NCBI GenBank assembly: GCA_028696755.1
Contig: JAQVGK010000064.1
Coordinates: 1-10,884 of the forward strand
Direction: 5' to 3'
DNA from: Bacteroidales bacterium
Lineage (GTDB): Bacteria > Bacteroidota > Bacteroidia > Bacteroidales > ML635J-15
DNA length: 10,884 bases
Shown here piece by piece: positions 1 through 6,276 of this stretch. Numbering within the stretch: position 1 is the first letter of the stretch; each line of letters begins with the position of its first letter. The translations under genes and the position numbers were made by a program. The notes under the pieces are model-generated. The model did not search any database. It saw nothing but the letters and a program-made list of their open reading frames with translations, and was not told where the DNA came from.

Positions 1-372
1 AAAGTTCTGGTAATCGTTTTCGCTTAAACTTACAACTGCTTCTACTACATTGTCGTTAACGATGTATGAGTTTCCTCCATACGAAATAAAGTAATCTCCA
101 TCCTCGCTATCAACATTCGCGACAATACTTAACACATCGCCAGTGCTTTGCGCCGTACCTATTAATATATGCACGTTCTGAGCCGACGAAATGTCGTTAA
201 TTTTAAACATCACCGATAATATCTCGGCATCATCTTCTAATGGCAAGCCTGTAACAGTATCTGTTAGCATGACTGGCGACACGGCAATGTCGGTAATTTG
301 AATGCTGTTCTGCGAAAACAGAACGCCTGCAAATAAAAACATTACAATCAAAATCAGGATTGGTTTTTTCAT
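1..372 (-). CDS. Secreted protein of unknown function, N-terminal part (runs off left edge)
   Basis: An uninterrupted frame of 124 codons starts at the ATG complementary to 370-372 and leaves the window at base 1, so the C-terminus is missing. The first 20 residues form a classical signal peptide: two lysines after Met, a hydrophobic core (ILILIVMFLFAGVLF), then SQ, a cleavage context very common in Bacteroidota. The mature part begins near QNSIQITDIAVSPVML, is acidic and rich in beta-forming residues, and has no cysteine or catalytic motif that I can recognise. It is likely periplasmic or surface exposed. If a type IX secretion sorting domain exists it would be at the unseen C-terminus. It is transcribed divergently from the mutL operon across a long gene-free stretch. 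Product function is unknown; coding status is well supported by the signal peptide and open frame. Confidence 0.8.
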   Translation of the reverse strand, partial: MKKPILILIVMFLFAGVLFSQNSIQITDIAVSPVMLTDTVTGLPLEDDAEILSVMFKINDISSAQNVHILIGTAQSTGDVLSIVANVDSEDGDYFISYGGNSYIVNDNVVEAVVSLSENDYQNF

Positions 373-401
373 AGTATAGATTTTGTTTTTAATAACTGCG
401 A

Positions 402-409
402 TAAATGTA
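402..409 (-). promoter_or_regulatory. Possible -7 element for the secreted protein gene
   Basis: On the minus strand the sequence TACATTTA matches the Bacteroidota -7 consensus TAnnTTTG at seven of eight positions and lies 29 bp before the start codon. An upstream -33 element is not clear. The expected spacer is occupied by a run of twelve T (414-425 on the plus strand as A). This is a weak call based only on motif and position. Confidence 0.25.
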
Positions 410-663
410 ATACAAAAAAAAAAAACCAGACTACGAAAAATTTTGGATAGTTGTTAACAAAATGACCAAATTAATTCTTCATAGATTTATAGCAAAAGAA
501 CTGTGCTAAATATTTAGAGATTTTTATTGGCTGAGCCTTACAAATACAGAAGAAACATTCAAAGAGAAAAATATTTTTATAAATTGCTAGAAATTTAAAA
601 ATTGGCAAGTAATTAACAATGTACAAATAGTTGTTGTTAATAATGGACTAGATAGATTGTAAA

Positions 664-838
664 TTCCAAATTTCAAATTACAAATCACAACGGCTTTAGC
701 CCTCATGAGCTTGCGAACGGCGCAGCCATCGACGAAGTCAATAAATTACAAATCCCAAACTTAGCAGTAATAGTTGTAATTTACTTGCGTGAGGGCTGCG
801 CCGTTGTAATTTGTTTTTTGTGATTTCAAATTTGATAT
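664..838. repeat. Imperfect inverted repeat, candidate dispersed intergenic element
   Basis: The left arm (about 664-727) and right arm (about 791-838) are imperfect reverse complements. The clearest match is a perfect 12-bp inverted pair, AACGGCGCAGCC at 716-727 and GGCTGCGCCGTT at 794-805. A second copy of the left core (ACAACGGC, then AGCCCTCA, about 685-705) also pairs with 791-808, and AT-rich flanks of the type CAAATTTCAAATTACAAATC pair with GATTTCAAATTTG further right. Short motifs related to AAATTACAAATC recur inside the loop. Composition, with GC-rich cores in AT-rich arms, and location between divergent genes resemble REP-like intergenic repeats seen in Bacteroidota genomes. There is no transposase, so this would be a non-autonomous or purely structural element. 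Repeat copy number in the genome cannot be judged here. Confidence 0.6.
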
Positions 839-991
839 TGTTTAGGATTTAGAAATTAGATTTTAGTGCTTGAAACAACATTTATTCTCCTAGCAACTCC
901 TTTTGATGTTACAATTTTCTTACAGAACTACACACTACCAACGAACTAGATACTTAAATATTAAATTTTTACGTTTTCACTCTAAATTATT

Positions 992-999
992 TAACTTTG
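992..999 (+). promoter_or_regulatory. -7 promoter element of the mutL operon
   Basis: TAACTTTG is an exact match to the Bacteroidota -7 consensus TAnnTTTG and ends 15 bp before the ATG at 1015, implying a very short leader. A T-rich stretch (966-973) sits about where the -33 element would be, but it lacks a clean TTTG. As usual in this phylum there is no strong Shine-Dalgarno sequence; the leader is only A and T. Confidence 0.55.
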
Positions 1000-1014
1000 T
1001 AAAAAATTATTAAT

Positions 1015-1341
1015 ATGGGATTCGGAAGCTTTTTCAAACTACCACAATACAATGTTTTCGATTATAAGCCTCGCTTTTATGATCCGGATAAGGAACGTAG
1101 AAGAGAAATGCTTAATGATTTGCGTAAAGCTCAAGGTAAGGATGCTTATGGAGAAGAAAACGACTCGTCAAAACCCGGAGCAAACATCAAAGGGAGTTTT
1201 CGTCCAAAGATGCCACGAAAAGCATACAGCAAAAGAAATTCGTCGATACGCGTAATTGCTATCGCTATTACTTTGGCTTTTGTTGCTTATCTTGTTTTTG
1301 TTGCTGATTTTACACCACTAGTTAAACTTTTTGCGAAATAA
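1015..1341 (+). CDS. Small conserved-type membrane protein upstream of mutL
   Basis: A 108-residue protein with a charged, soluble N-terminal part and one predicted transmembrane helix near the C-terminus (about residues 78-97, IRVIAIAITLAFVAYLVFVA). Residues 14-28 contain a block of the form VFDYKPRFYDPDKER, which I recall from small hypothetical proteins of Bacteroidota. Residues 45-75 are polar and probably disordered. Many basic residues (67-74) precede the helix, favouring a cytoplasmic N-terminus. The stop codon TAA overlaps the mutL ATG by one base (TAATG), so the two are likely translationally coupled. It is the first gene of the operon, directly behind a good -7 element. Its role is unknown; nothing in it suggests a part in mismatch repair beyond position. 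Confidence 0.8.
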   Translation: MGFGSFFKLPQYNVFDYKPRFYDPDKERRREMLNDLRKAQGKDAYGEENDSSKPGANIKGSFRPKMPRKAYSKRNSSIRVIAIAITLAFVAYLVFVADFTPLVKLFAK

Positions 1342-3182
1342 TGTCGGATATAATTAAATTGCTGTCGGATGCGGTTGCGAACCAGATTGCTGCGGGAGAA
1401 GTTATTCAGCGCCCTGCGTCGGTAGTTAAAGAGCTGGTCGAAAATGCCCTCGATGCTGGTGCTACCGAAATAAAAATCGCTATTAAGGATGCTGGCCGTA
1501 CTTTAATTCAAATTAGCGATAACGGCAAAGGTATGTCGCCAACCGACGCCAGAATGGCTTTTGAACGACATGCTACATCTAAAATTTCTAAAGCCGACGA
1601 CCTTTTTGCAATTCGTACAATGGGATTTCGTGGCGAAGCTCTGGCTTCTATTGCTGCCGTTGCATCGGTCGAACTACGCACTCGTCGCAGCGAAGATAGT
1701 CTAGGAACTCTTATCCACATTTCGGGAAGCAAAGTTGAATCTCAGGAACCAGTAAATTGTCCGCAAGGAGCTAATTTCGTTATTAAAAATTTGTTTTATA
1801 ACGTTCCGGCTCGTCGCAAATTTTTAAAAAGCGATGCAGTTGAGTATAAACATATTTTGTCCGAAATCCACCGTATTGTGCTGTCGAACCCAGGCATTGC
1901 ATTTAATGTTATGTTCGATAATAGCAGCGAAATGGTTCTCAGTTCCGAAAATCTGCGACAGCGAATCGTAAATGTGTTTGGAAAAAACCTAAATCAGCAT
2001 TTAGTCTCGGTGAGCAGCGAAACATCTATCGTTACCATAAAAGGTTTTATTGCAAAGCCTGAAAGATCTAAAAAATCAACTGCCGAGCAGTTTTTCTTCG
2101 TTAACAACAGGTATATGATTCACCCTTATTTTAGAAAAGCTGTAGCTATGGCTTACGAAAAGCTTATTCCAGAAGGTGAACATCCCTCGTTCTTTATTTA
2201 TTTCGACATCAACCCATCAGCAATCGACATAAACATTCATCCTACAAAAACAGAAATTAAGTTTGAGGACGAACAGGCAATTTTTCAGATACTGAACGCT
2301 ACTGTAAAAGAGGCTCTTGGAAAGTTTAACATTGTTCCGGGACTTGATTTTGAGGAAAATATCACTCGTGATATGCACCTTACATCAACTACTACTGTTA
2401 AACCACCGATGATTACCATAAATCCCGATTACAATCCATTCGATTCGGGTAAAAAGCCTGCAAATACTCCACCTTCAACCTCAGTTCCAAAAAATTGGCA
2501 GTCGCTATACGATTCGAATTCGCAAAAAAGCAGGGATGATTTTTTTCTGCCTTCGCAAGAAATTTATTCTCAGCCTCAAACTCTAATTCCAGAAACAGAA
2601 TCGAACGATTTGCAGCATACAAAAAGTGTTTTCTTTCAACTTAAGAATAAATATATTTTGACTTCGGGCAAGTCGGGGATGATAATTTTTGACCAAAAGA
2701 GGGCGCACGAGAGAATTCTTTTTGAGAAATTTCTTGGTTTGCTCGAAACTCGTCGTGGAGTTAGTCAAAAATCACTTTTCCCAGTTATTTATGAGCCAAA
2801 TCCAGGGGATAGGGCGGTGCTTGTTGAGATAATGACCGAGCTGAACAATATAGGCTTCGAAATTGTTATGTCGGGCAAGGATAAGTTCGAAATACGAGGC
2901 GTTCCGGGCGATCTTACTGATATCGATCCGCTTAAGACGATAGAACAAATGGTTTATACGCTGAGCGAAATATCTGGATCGGCACAATTGGTGTTAAACG
3001 AGAAAATTGCTCTCTCGCTAGCTAAAACCGCCGCCTTTAAAGTGGGTAAAATTCTTCGCGAAGAAGAAATGCAGGATTTGTTCTACAGACTTATGTCGTG
3101 CTCAAACCATAACTTTACCGCCGACGGACGTAAAATACTCGAGATTATCAGTATTGATGAAATCGAGAAAAAATTTAATTAG
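1341..3182 (+). CDS. mutL: DNA mismatch repair protein MutL
   Basis: MutL couples mismatch recognition by MutS to strand removal, as an ATP-driven dimer. The 613-residue length is normal. The N-terminal GHKL ATPase is complete: ANQIAAGEV (13-21), catalytic Glu31 and Mg-binding Asn35 in VVKELVENALDAG, DNGKGM with Asp60, HATSKI (77-82) and GFRGEAL (95-101). The transducer domain follows to about residue 330 (NLFYNVPARRKFLK near 155-168; DINIHPTKTEIKF near 297-309). Residues 340-430 are a Pro/Ser/Thr-rich linker. The C-terminal dimerisation domain covers about 430-610. Its DQHA(X)2E(X)4E endonuclease motif reads D451-Q-K-R-A-H-E457 with Glu462: the two Glu are kept but His and Ala are Lys and Arg. 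The ACR-like motif reads A561-K-T and CPHGRP reads C587-S-N-H-N, so nuclease activity is doubtful. The start overlaps the preceding stop by one base. Confidence 0.97.
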   Translation: MSDIIKLLSDAVANQIAAGEVIQRPASVVKELVENALDAGATEIKIAIKDAGRTLIQISDNGKGMSPTDARMAFERHATSKISKADDLFAIRTMGFRGEALASIAAVASVELRTRRSEDSLGTLIHISGSKVESQEPVNCPQGANFVIKNLFYNVPARRKFLKSDAVEYKHILSEIHRIVLSNPGIAFNVMFDNSSEMVLSSENLRQRIVNVFGKNLNQHLVSVSSETSIVTIKGFIAKPERSKKSTAEQFFFVNNRYMIHPYFRKAVAMAYEKLIPEGEHPSFFIYFDINPSAIDINIHPTKTEIKFEDEQAIFQILNATVKEALGKFNIVPGLDFEENITRDMHLTSTTTVKPPMITINPDYNPFDSGKKPANTPPSTSVPKNWQSLYDSNSQKSRDDFFLPSQEIYSQPQTLIPETESNDLQHTKSVFFQLKNKYILTSGKSGMIIFDQKRAHERILFEKFLGLLETRRGVSQKSLFPVIYEPNPGDRAVLVEIMTELNNIGFEIVMSGKDKFEIRGVPGDLTDIDPLKTIEQMVYTLSEISGSAQLVLNEKIALSLAKTAAFKVGKILREEEMQDLFYRLMSCSNHNFTADGRKILEIISIDEIEKKFN

Positions 3183-3188
3183 TAAATT

Positions 3189-3920
3189 ATGTATTTTCAA
3201 AGACAAGGATTATTTAATTTGCCACCAGTTGTTAAAACTTTGCTGATTATAAATGTGGCAATGTTTGCTTTTAAATGGCTTATGCCCGATATAGCAATGC
3301 AATTGGCTGTTTACAGCATAAAATCTGATTTCTTTAAACCATATCAGCTTATAACTCACATGTTTATGCATGGCGATTTCTTTCACCTGTTTTTCAATAT
3401 GTTCGCATTATACATGTTTGGAAAGGTGCTGGAAGATGTATGGGGGCCAAAAAGATTTTTTATTTATTATTTCTTCACAGGTCTGGGAGCAGCGTTCTTA
3501 CATTTGCTCATTATCAATATCGAAATTAGCTCACTAATGTCGTCGATGAATAGCGAACAAGTTAGCATGGTTTTTAAAGAGGGTAGTTCTGCTTTGCTCG
3601 AAGGTAAGAATTTTATTGATCCTCAAATGAGAGACCTTAACCTTATGATTAACACTCCAACGGTTGGAGCCTCTGGTGCTATTTATGGTTTGTTATTGGC
3701 TTTCGGCATGCTCTTTCCAAACACAATTCTTTACATTTATGCAGCAATTCCAATGAAAGCAAAATATCTGGTTATGATATTTGTCGCAATTGAATTGTAT
3801 CTTGGTTTTATGAATAGAAGCGGAGATAATGTTGCTCACTTTGCTCACCTTGGGGGTATGCTGTTCGGACTTATCTTTTTACTTATCTGGAAGAAGAGAA
3901 ATTTTAACCGCTGGAACTAA
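3189..3920 (+). CDS. Rhomboid family intramembrane serine protease (first of a tandem pair)
   Basis: Rhomboids cleave transmembrane segments of membrane proteins with a Ser-His dyad inside the bilayer. This 243-residue protein has about six hydrophobic segments (roughly 13-33, 63-80, 90-110, 160-178, 180-205, 212-233). The catalytic serine is Ser162 in GASG (160-163), and the catalytic histidine is His220 in HFAHLGG (217-223). The oxyanion-side motif HGDFFHLFFNM (61-71) supplies His66 and Asn70. All core residues are therefore present and activity is expected. A polar loop of about 45 residues (111-155) lies between the third and fourth helices. The gene starts 6 bp after the mutL stop and touches the next gene with no gap. 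The substrate is unknown. Family assignment is secure; the operon with mutL says nothing firm about its role. Confidence 0.94.
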   Translation: MYFQRQGLFNLPPVVKTLLIINVAMFAFKWLMPDIAMQLAVYSIKSDFFKPYQLITHMFMHGDFFHLFFNMFALYMFGKVLEDVWGPKRFFIYYFFTGLGAAFLHLLIINIEISSLMSSMNSEQVSMVFKEGSSALLEGKNFIDPQMRDLNLMINTPTVGASGAIYGLLLAFGMLFPNTILYIYAAIPMKAKYLVMIFVAIELYLGFMNRSGDNVAHFAHLGGMLFGLIFLLIWKKRNFNRWN

Positions 3921-4823
3921 ATGAGCTTTATCGATGAATTAAAATATAGCTTTAAGGGAAGAAATAATTTTAATCTTCTGATTTATCTTAATCTGATAAT
4001 ATTTGGAATTATTCAGATTGTGAAGATTGTGCTTTTCTTTAAGGGTAGCGAAAATTACGATTTCCTTAGATGGCTTGCTGTTCCGGCCGGTTTTGAGCAA
4101 CTTGCAAAATACCCGTGGACTGTGATAAGCTATATGTTTACTCACGAAGGATTCTTACATATTTTGCTTAATCTGCTGGCATTTTTCTGGTTCGGAAAAT
4201 TGTTTTTGCAATTTCTGTCGCAACGACAACTACTCGGAGTTTATATTCTTGGCGGAATAACTGGTGCAATTTTTTATATTGCAGCCTTTAATCTTATACC
4301 TGCTTTTTCTCATGTACTGCCGGTTTCTGTCGCCATGGGTGCGTCAGCCTCGGTAATGGCTATAGTTTTTTCGGTAGCGGTATTGGTACCGAATCAGGAG
4401 GTTTATCTGCTTTTCTTTGGCAAGGTTAAGCTAAAATATCTTGCTATCGGAGTAATTCTTATCGATTTGATAAGTATTCCGGCCGGAAATGCAGGTGGAC
4501 ATATCGCGCACCTAGGAGGTGCTTTTACAGGTTTTATATTCGTTTATTTTTACCGAAAGGGAACTGATATTACGATTTGGATTTCGAGACTTTTATATGG
4601 AATAAAAGGGATTTTTGTGCGTGACCGCGTAATTAAAGTTAAGTCACGAAATAAAAACTATAAAAAAGACGTGCGCGCCGAAAGTGATATGGAATACAAT
4701 GCCCGCAAAAAAGCAGAGCAGGACGAAATTGATAAAATTCTCGATAAGATTGCTCAGTCGGGTTATGCCAGTTTATCGGCTGCCGAAAAGGAAAGATTGT
4801 TTAAAGCAAGTAACAAACGGTAA
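3921..4823 (+). CDS. Rhomboid family protease with C-terminal soluble tail (second of the pair)
   Basis: A 300-residue rhomboid. The dyad is intact: Ser142 in the GASAS block (140-144) and His197 in HIAHLGG (194-200). The motif HEGFLHILLNL (75-85) provides His80 and Asn84. Six hydrophobic segments end near residue 211. The tail (212-300) is very basic at first (about 233-250), then acidic and helical, ending in DKILDKIAQSGYASLSAAEKER, which looks like the DUF6576-type domain often attached to rhomboids of Bacteroidota. The ATG follows the stop of the first rhomboid directly, so the two are co-translated. The two proteins are clearly different in sequence, including around the active site and in the loops, so this is an old pair rather than a recent duplication. 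The substrate is unknown. Confidence 0.93.
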   Translation: MSFIDELKYSFKGRNNFNLLIYLNLIIFGIIQIVKIVLFFKGSENYDFLRWLAVPAGFEQLAKYPWTVISYMFTHEGFLHILLNLLAFFWFGKLFLQFLSQRQLLGVYILGGITGAIFYIAAFNLIPAFSHVLPVSVAMGASASVMAIVFSVAVLVPNQEVYLLFFGKVKLKYLAIGVILIDLISIPAGNAGGHIAHLGGAFTGFIFVYFYRKGTDITIWISRLLYGIKGIFVRDRVIKVKSRNKNYKKDVRAESDMEYNARKKAEQDEIDKILDKIAQSGYASLSAAEKERLFKASNKR

Positions 4824-4825
4824 CA

Positions 4826-5908
4826 TTGAAAACATTAAAGAAAATAGCGCTTGTACTTAACATTATAGCAGCAGCTTTGCTAGTGACATCATACTTTGCT
4901 GTATATATTTCTCCTGAGAAAACTGTAGCAGTTGCTCTTCTTCCTTTTGTTTATGTTTCTTTTCTGATTACAAATGCTGTTTTTGTTTTGTTCTGGCTTT
5001 TCATTAATTGGAAGTATTCTCTTATATCGGCTGTGTCGATGATTATCGGAATTAGGTTTTTTGGATTGATTTTTCCCGTTCTTTCTTTTTTTAGCGGTGA
5101 AAATAAGCCCGGTGAGATAAAGATTATGACATACAATGTTATGGTTTTTGGTCTTTACGACTGGGAGGGAAACAAAAATATTAAATCTGGGATTTTAAAA
5201 CAAATAGGAGAGGAGAATCCCTCAATTGTTTGTCTGCAAGAAGCATACTGGAACGGCACAAATCGTAATTTTGTAACAATTGATTCGGTCAAAAAAGTTA
5301 TTGGTGCTGACTTTGAATTCCGCGCAGCAATGGCAACAGCAGCCGGAGGGCAGAATTTTGGACTTGCCACAGTTTCAAAATATCCTATCGTAAATACTTA
5401 CTCGCAAAAGTTCGAGGATTCATTTAACGGTTTTATTTATACCGATATTTTAATTGATGATGATACTGTTAGGGTTTATAATTGTCATCTTCAATCCATT
5501 CAGCTCGAACAAAACGATTATACGCTTATCGAGGAATTTGCTGAGGGCGACGAGAATACAAAAATGAAAACCGTATTAAAGAAATATCTTAAATCGCTTA
5601 CACGTCGTGCCGAACAAGCCGAAATTGTGCGTGCTTCGATTGATTCTTGCACTTTCCCTGTTTTTGTTTGCGGCGATTTTAACGACGGACCATTAACCTA
5701 CACATACTTCAAAATTGCCAAAGGCTTACGCGATTCGTACAGCTCCAAAGGAAAATACCCCGGCTACACCTGGGACAATTTTAAAATTAAACAACGCATC
5801 GACTATATCCTATACTGCGACAAGTTTTCGTGCACCTCCCACAAAGTAATTCAAAGCGAACTCTCCGACCATTATGCTGTTGTGGCGGAGTTTGAGAGGG
5901 ATGAGTGA
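4826..5908 (+). CDS. Membrane-anchored endonuclease/exonuclease/phosphatase-fold hydrolase
   Basis: The first 90 residues form about three hydrophobic helices (roughly 7-28, 33-60, 65-90), followed by an endonuclease/exonuclease/phosphatase (EEP) domain to the end. Active-site signatures are all present: MTYNVMVF with Asn104, CLQEA with Glu139, the central His221 in YNCHLQS, CGDFNDGP with Asp284 and Asn286, RIDYIL with Asp326, and the SDHYAV motif with Asp348 and His349. A metal-dependent phosphodiesterase or phosphatase is expected; whether the substrate is nucleic acid, a phospholipid or another phosphoester cannot be read. The start is TTG at 4826, 2 bp after the rhomboid stop: no in-frame ATG occurs before the third helix, so TTG is the only start that keeps the whole membrane anchor. 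It is the last gene of the operon; I see no clear hairpin terminator after it. Confidence 0.9.
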   Translation: MKTLKKIALVLNIIAAALLVTSYFAVYISPEKTVAVALLPFVYVSFLITNAVFVLFWLFINWKYSLISAVSMIIGIRFFGLIFPVLSFFSGENKPGEIKIMTYNVMVFGLYDWEGNKNIKSGILKQIGEENPSIVCLQEAYWNGTNRNFVTIDSVKKVIGADFEFRAAMATAAGGQNFGLATVSKYPIVNTYSQKFEDSFNGFIYTDILIDDDTVRVYNCHLQSIQLEQNDYTLIEEFAEGDENTKMKTVLKKYLKSLTRRAEQAEIVRASIDSCTFPVFVCGDFNDGPLTYTYFKIAKGLRDSYSSKGKYPGYTWDNFKIKQRIDYILYCDKFSCTSHKVIQSELSDHYAVVAEFERDE

Positions 5909-5959
5909 AAATCGGGAATACATGTTCTGGTTATAACTATAGCTCAAATACACACTTTT

Positions 5960-6180
5960 TTAAACACTACCTAATGTAACGGAAATTCCACCAAACTTAG
6001 ACTCCAACTTTGGCTTTGGTAAGTTTGCTTTCAAACATTCACTATAATGTTTATTGTGCCACGTCCCCAAGAATCTATCAATCCACCTTTGAAGAATACT
6101 CCAGCTATAATAGGGTTATAAAGTCGAGACGAATGCTTTTTTCTTAAATCTTCAATCAATAATCATTCAGGCAGTTTCTT
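5960..6180 (-). pseudogene. Decayed C-terminal end of an AlbA_2 (Schlafen-type, COG2865) protein
   Basis: The minus strand encodes the typical end of COG2865 putative transcriptional regulators (AlbA_2 plus HATPase_c_4-like C-terminus). KKLPE is followed by a stop TGA (6163-6165), then LLIEDLRKKHSSRLYNP, IIAGVFFKGGLIDSWGRG and TINII in the same frame. Near 6038-6044 the frame breaks. After a one-base shift it continues as ECLKANLPKPKLESKFGGIS and ends at TAA (5960-5962). The family usually reads approximately LPE-x-L-TIEDL-x-x-H-P-S-R-P-x-NPLIA, then AWGRGT-x-K-I, then ECKKAGLPEPEFEE-x-GG. The TGA could be a mutated Trp codon. Homology fades before 6180, and a short basic frame upstream (MRIDKTHRRF...) does not fit the family, so most of the gene has been deleted. 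It lies just downstream of the protease gene, on the same strand, and is surely non-functional. Confidence 0.78.
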
Positions 6181-6276
6181 CATTACAGATGATAATTTGT
6201 TCTTTAGTTTCCTTTTAAAACGTCTGTGGGTTTTGTCAATGCGCATTGCTGTTAAAGGATAGCTGAGAGATTATTA

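Larger units (their letters stand above)
373..1014. other. Long gene-free region between divergent genes
   Basis: About 640 bp with no frame of convincing coding character on either strand. It must hold the start regions of the leftward secreted-protein gene and the rightward mutL operon. Bases 661-840 carry an inverted repeat with GC-rich cores in very AT-rich surroundings (separate entry). Bases 430-660 and 841-960 are AT-rich and I see no RNA gene, clear terminator or operator in them. Confidence 0.6.

Noticed and set aside
664..838. CRISPR array or attachment site in the repeat-rich gap
   Set aside because: The repeats are few, inverted and of unequal length, with no regular spacers, and no integrase or cas gene lies nearby.
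373..1014. Riboswitch or small RNA before the mutL operon
   Set aside because: The predicted start of transcription near 1004 leaves a leader of about ten bases, and I found no conserved RNA motif in the rest of the gap.
1508..1732. Minus-strand open frame of 74 codons inside mutL
   Set aside because: Fully antisense to a strongly conserved part of the MutL ATPase domain, with no family resemblance. It is a shadow frame, as are the other antisense frames in mutL, the second rhomboid gene and the EEP gene.
5909..5960. Rho-independent terminator between the EEP gene and the island
   Set aside because: A T run is present near 5956-5961, but no stable GC-rich stem precedes it; GTTATAAC is a short AT palindrome only.
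6163..6246. Short, very basic 27-codon frame (MRIDKTHRRF...) just after the protease gene
   Set aside because: It ends at the same TGA that interrupts the AlbA_2 relic and lies in the same frame, so it is better explained as debris fused to the relic than as a peptide gene.
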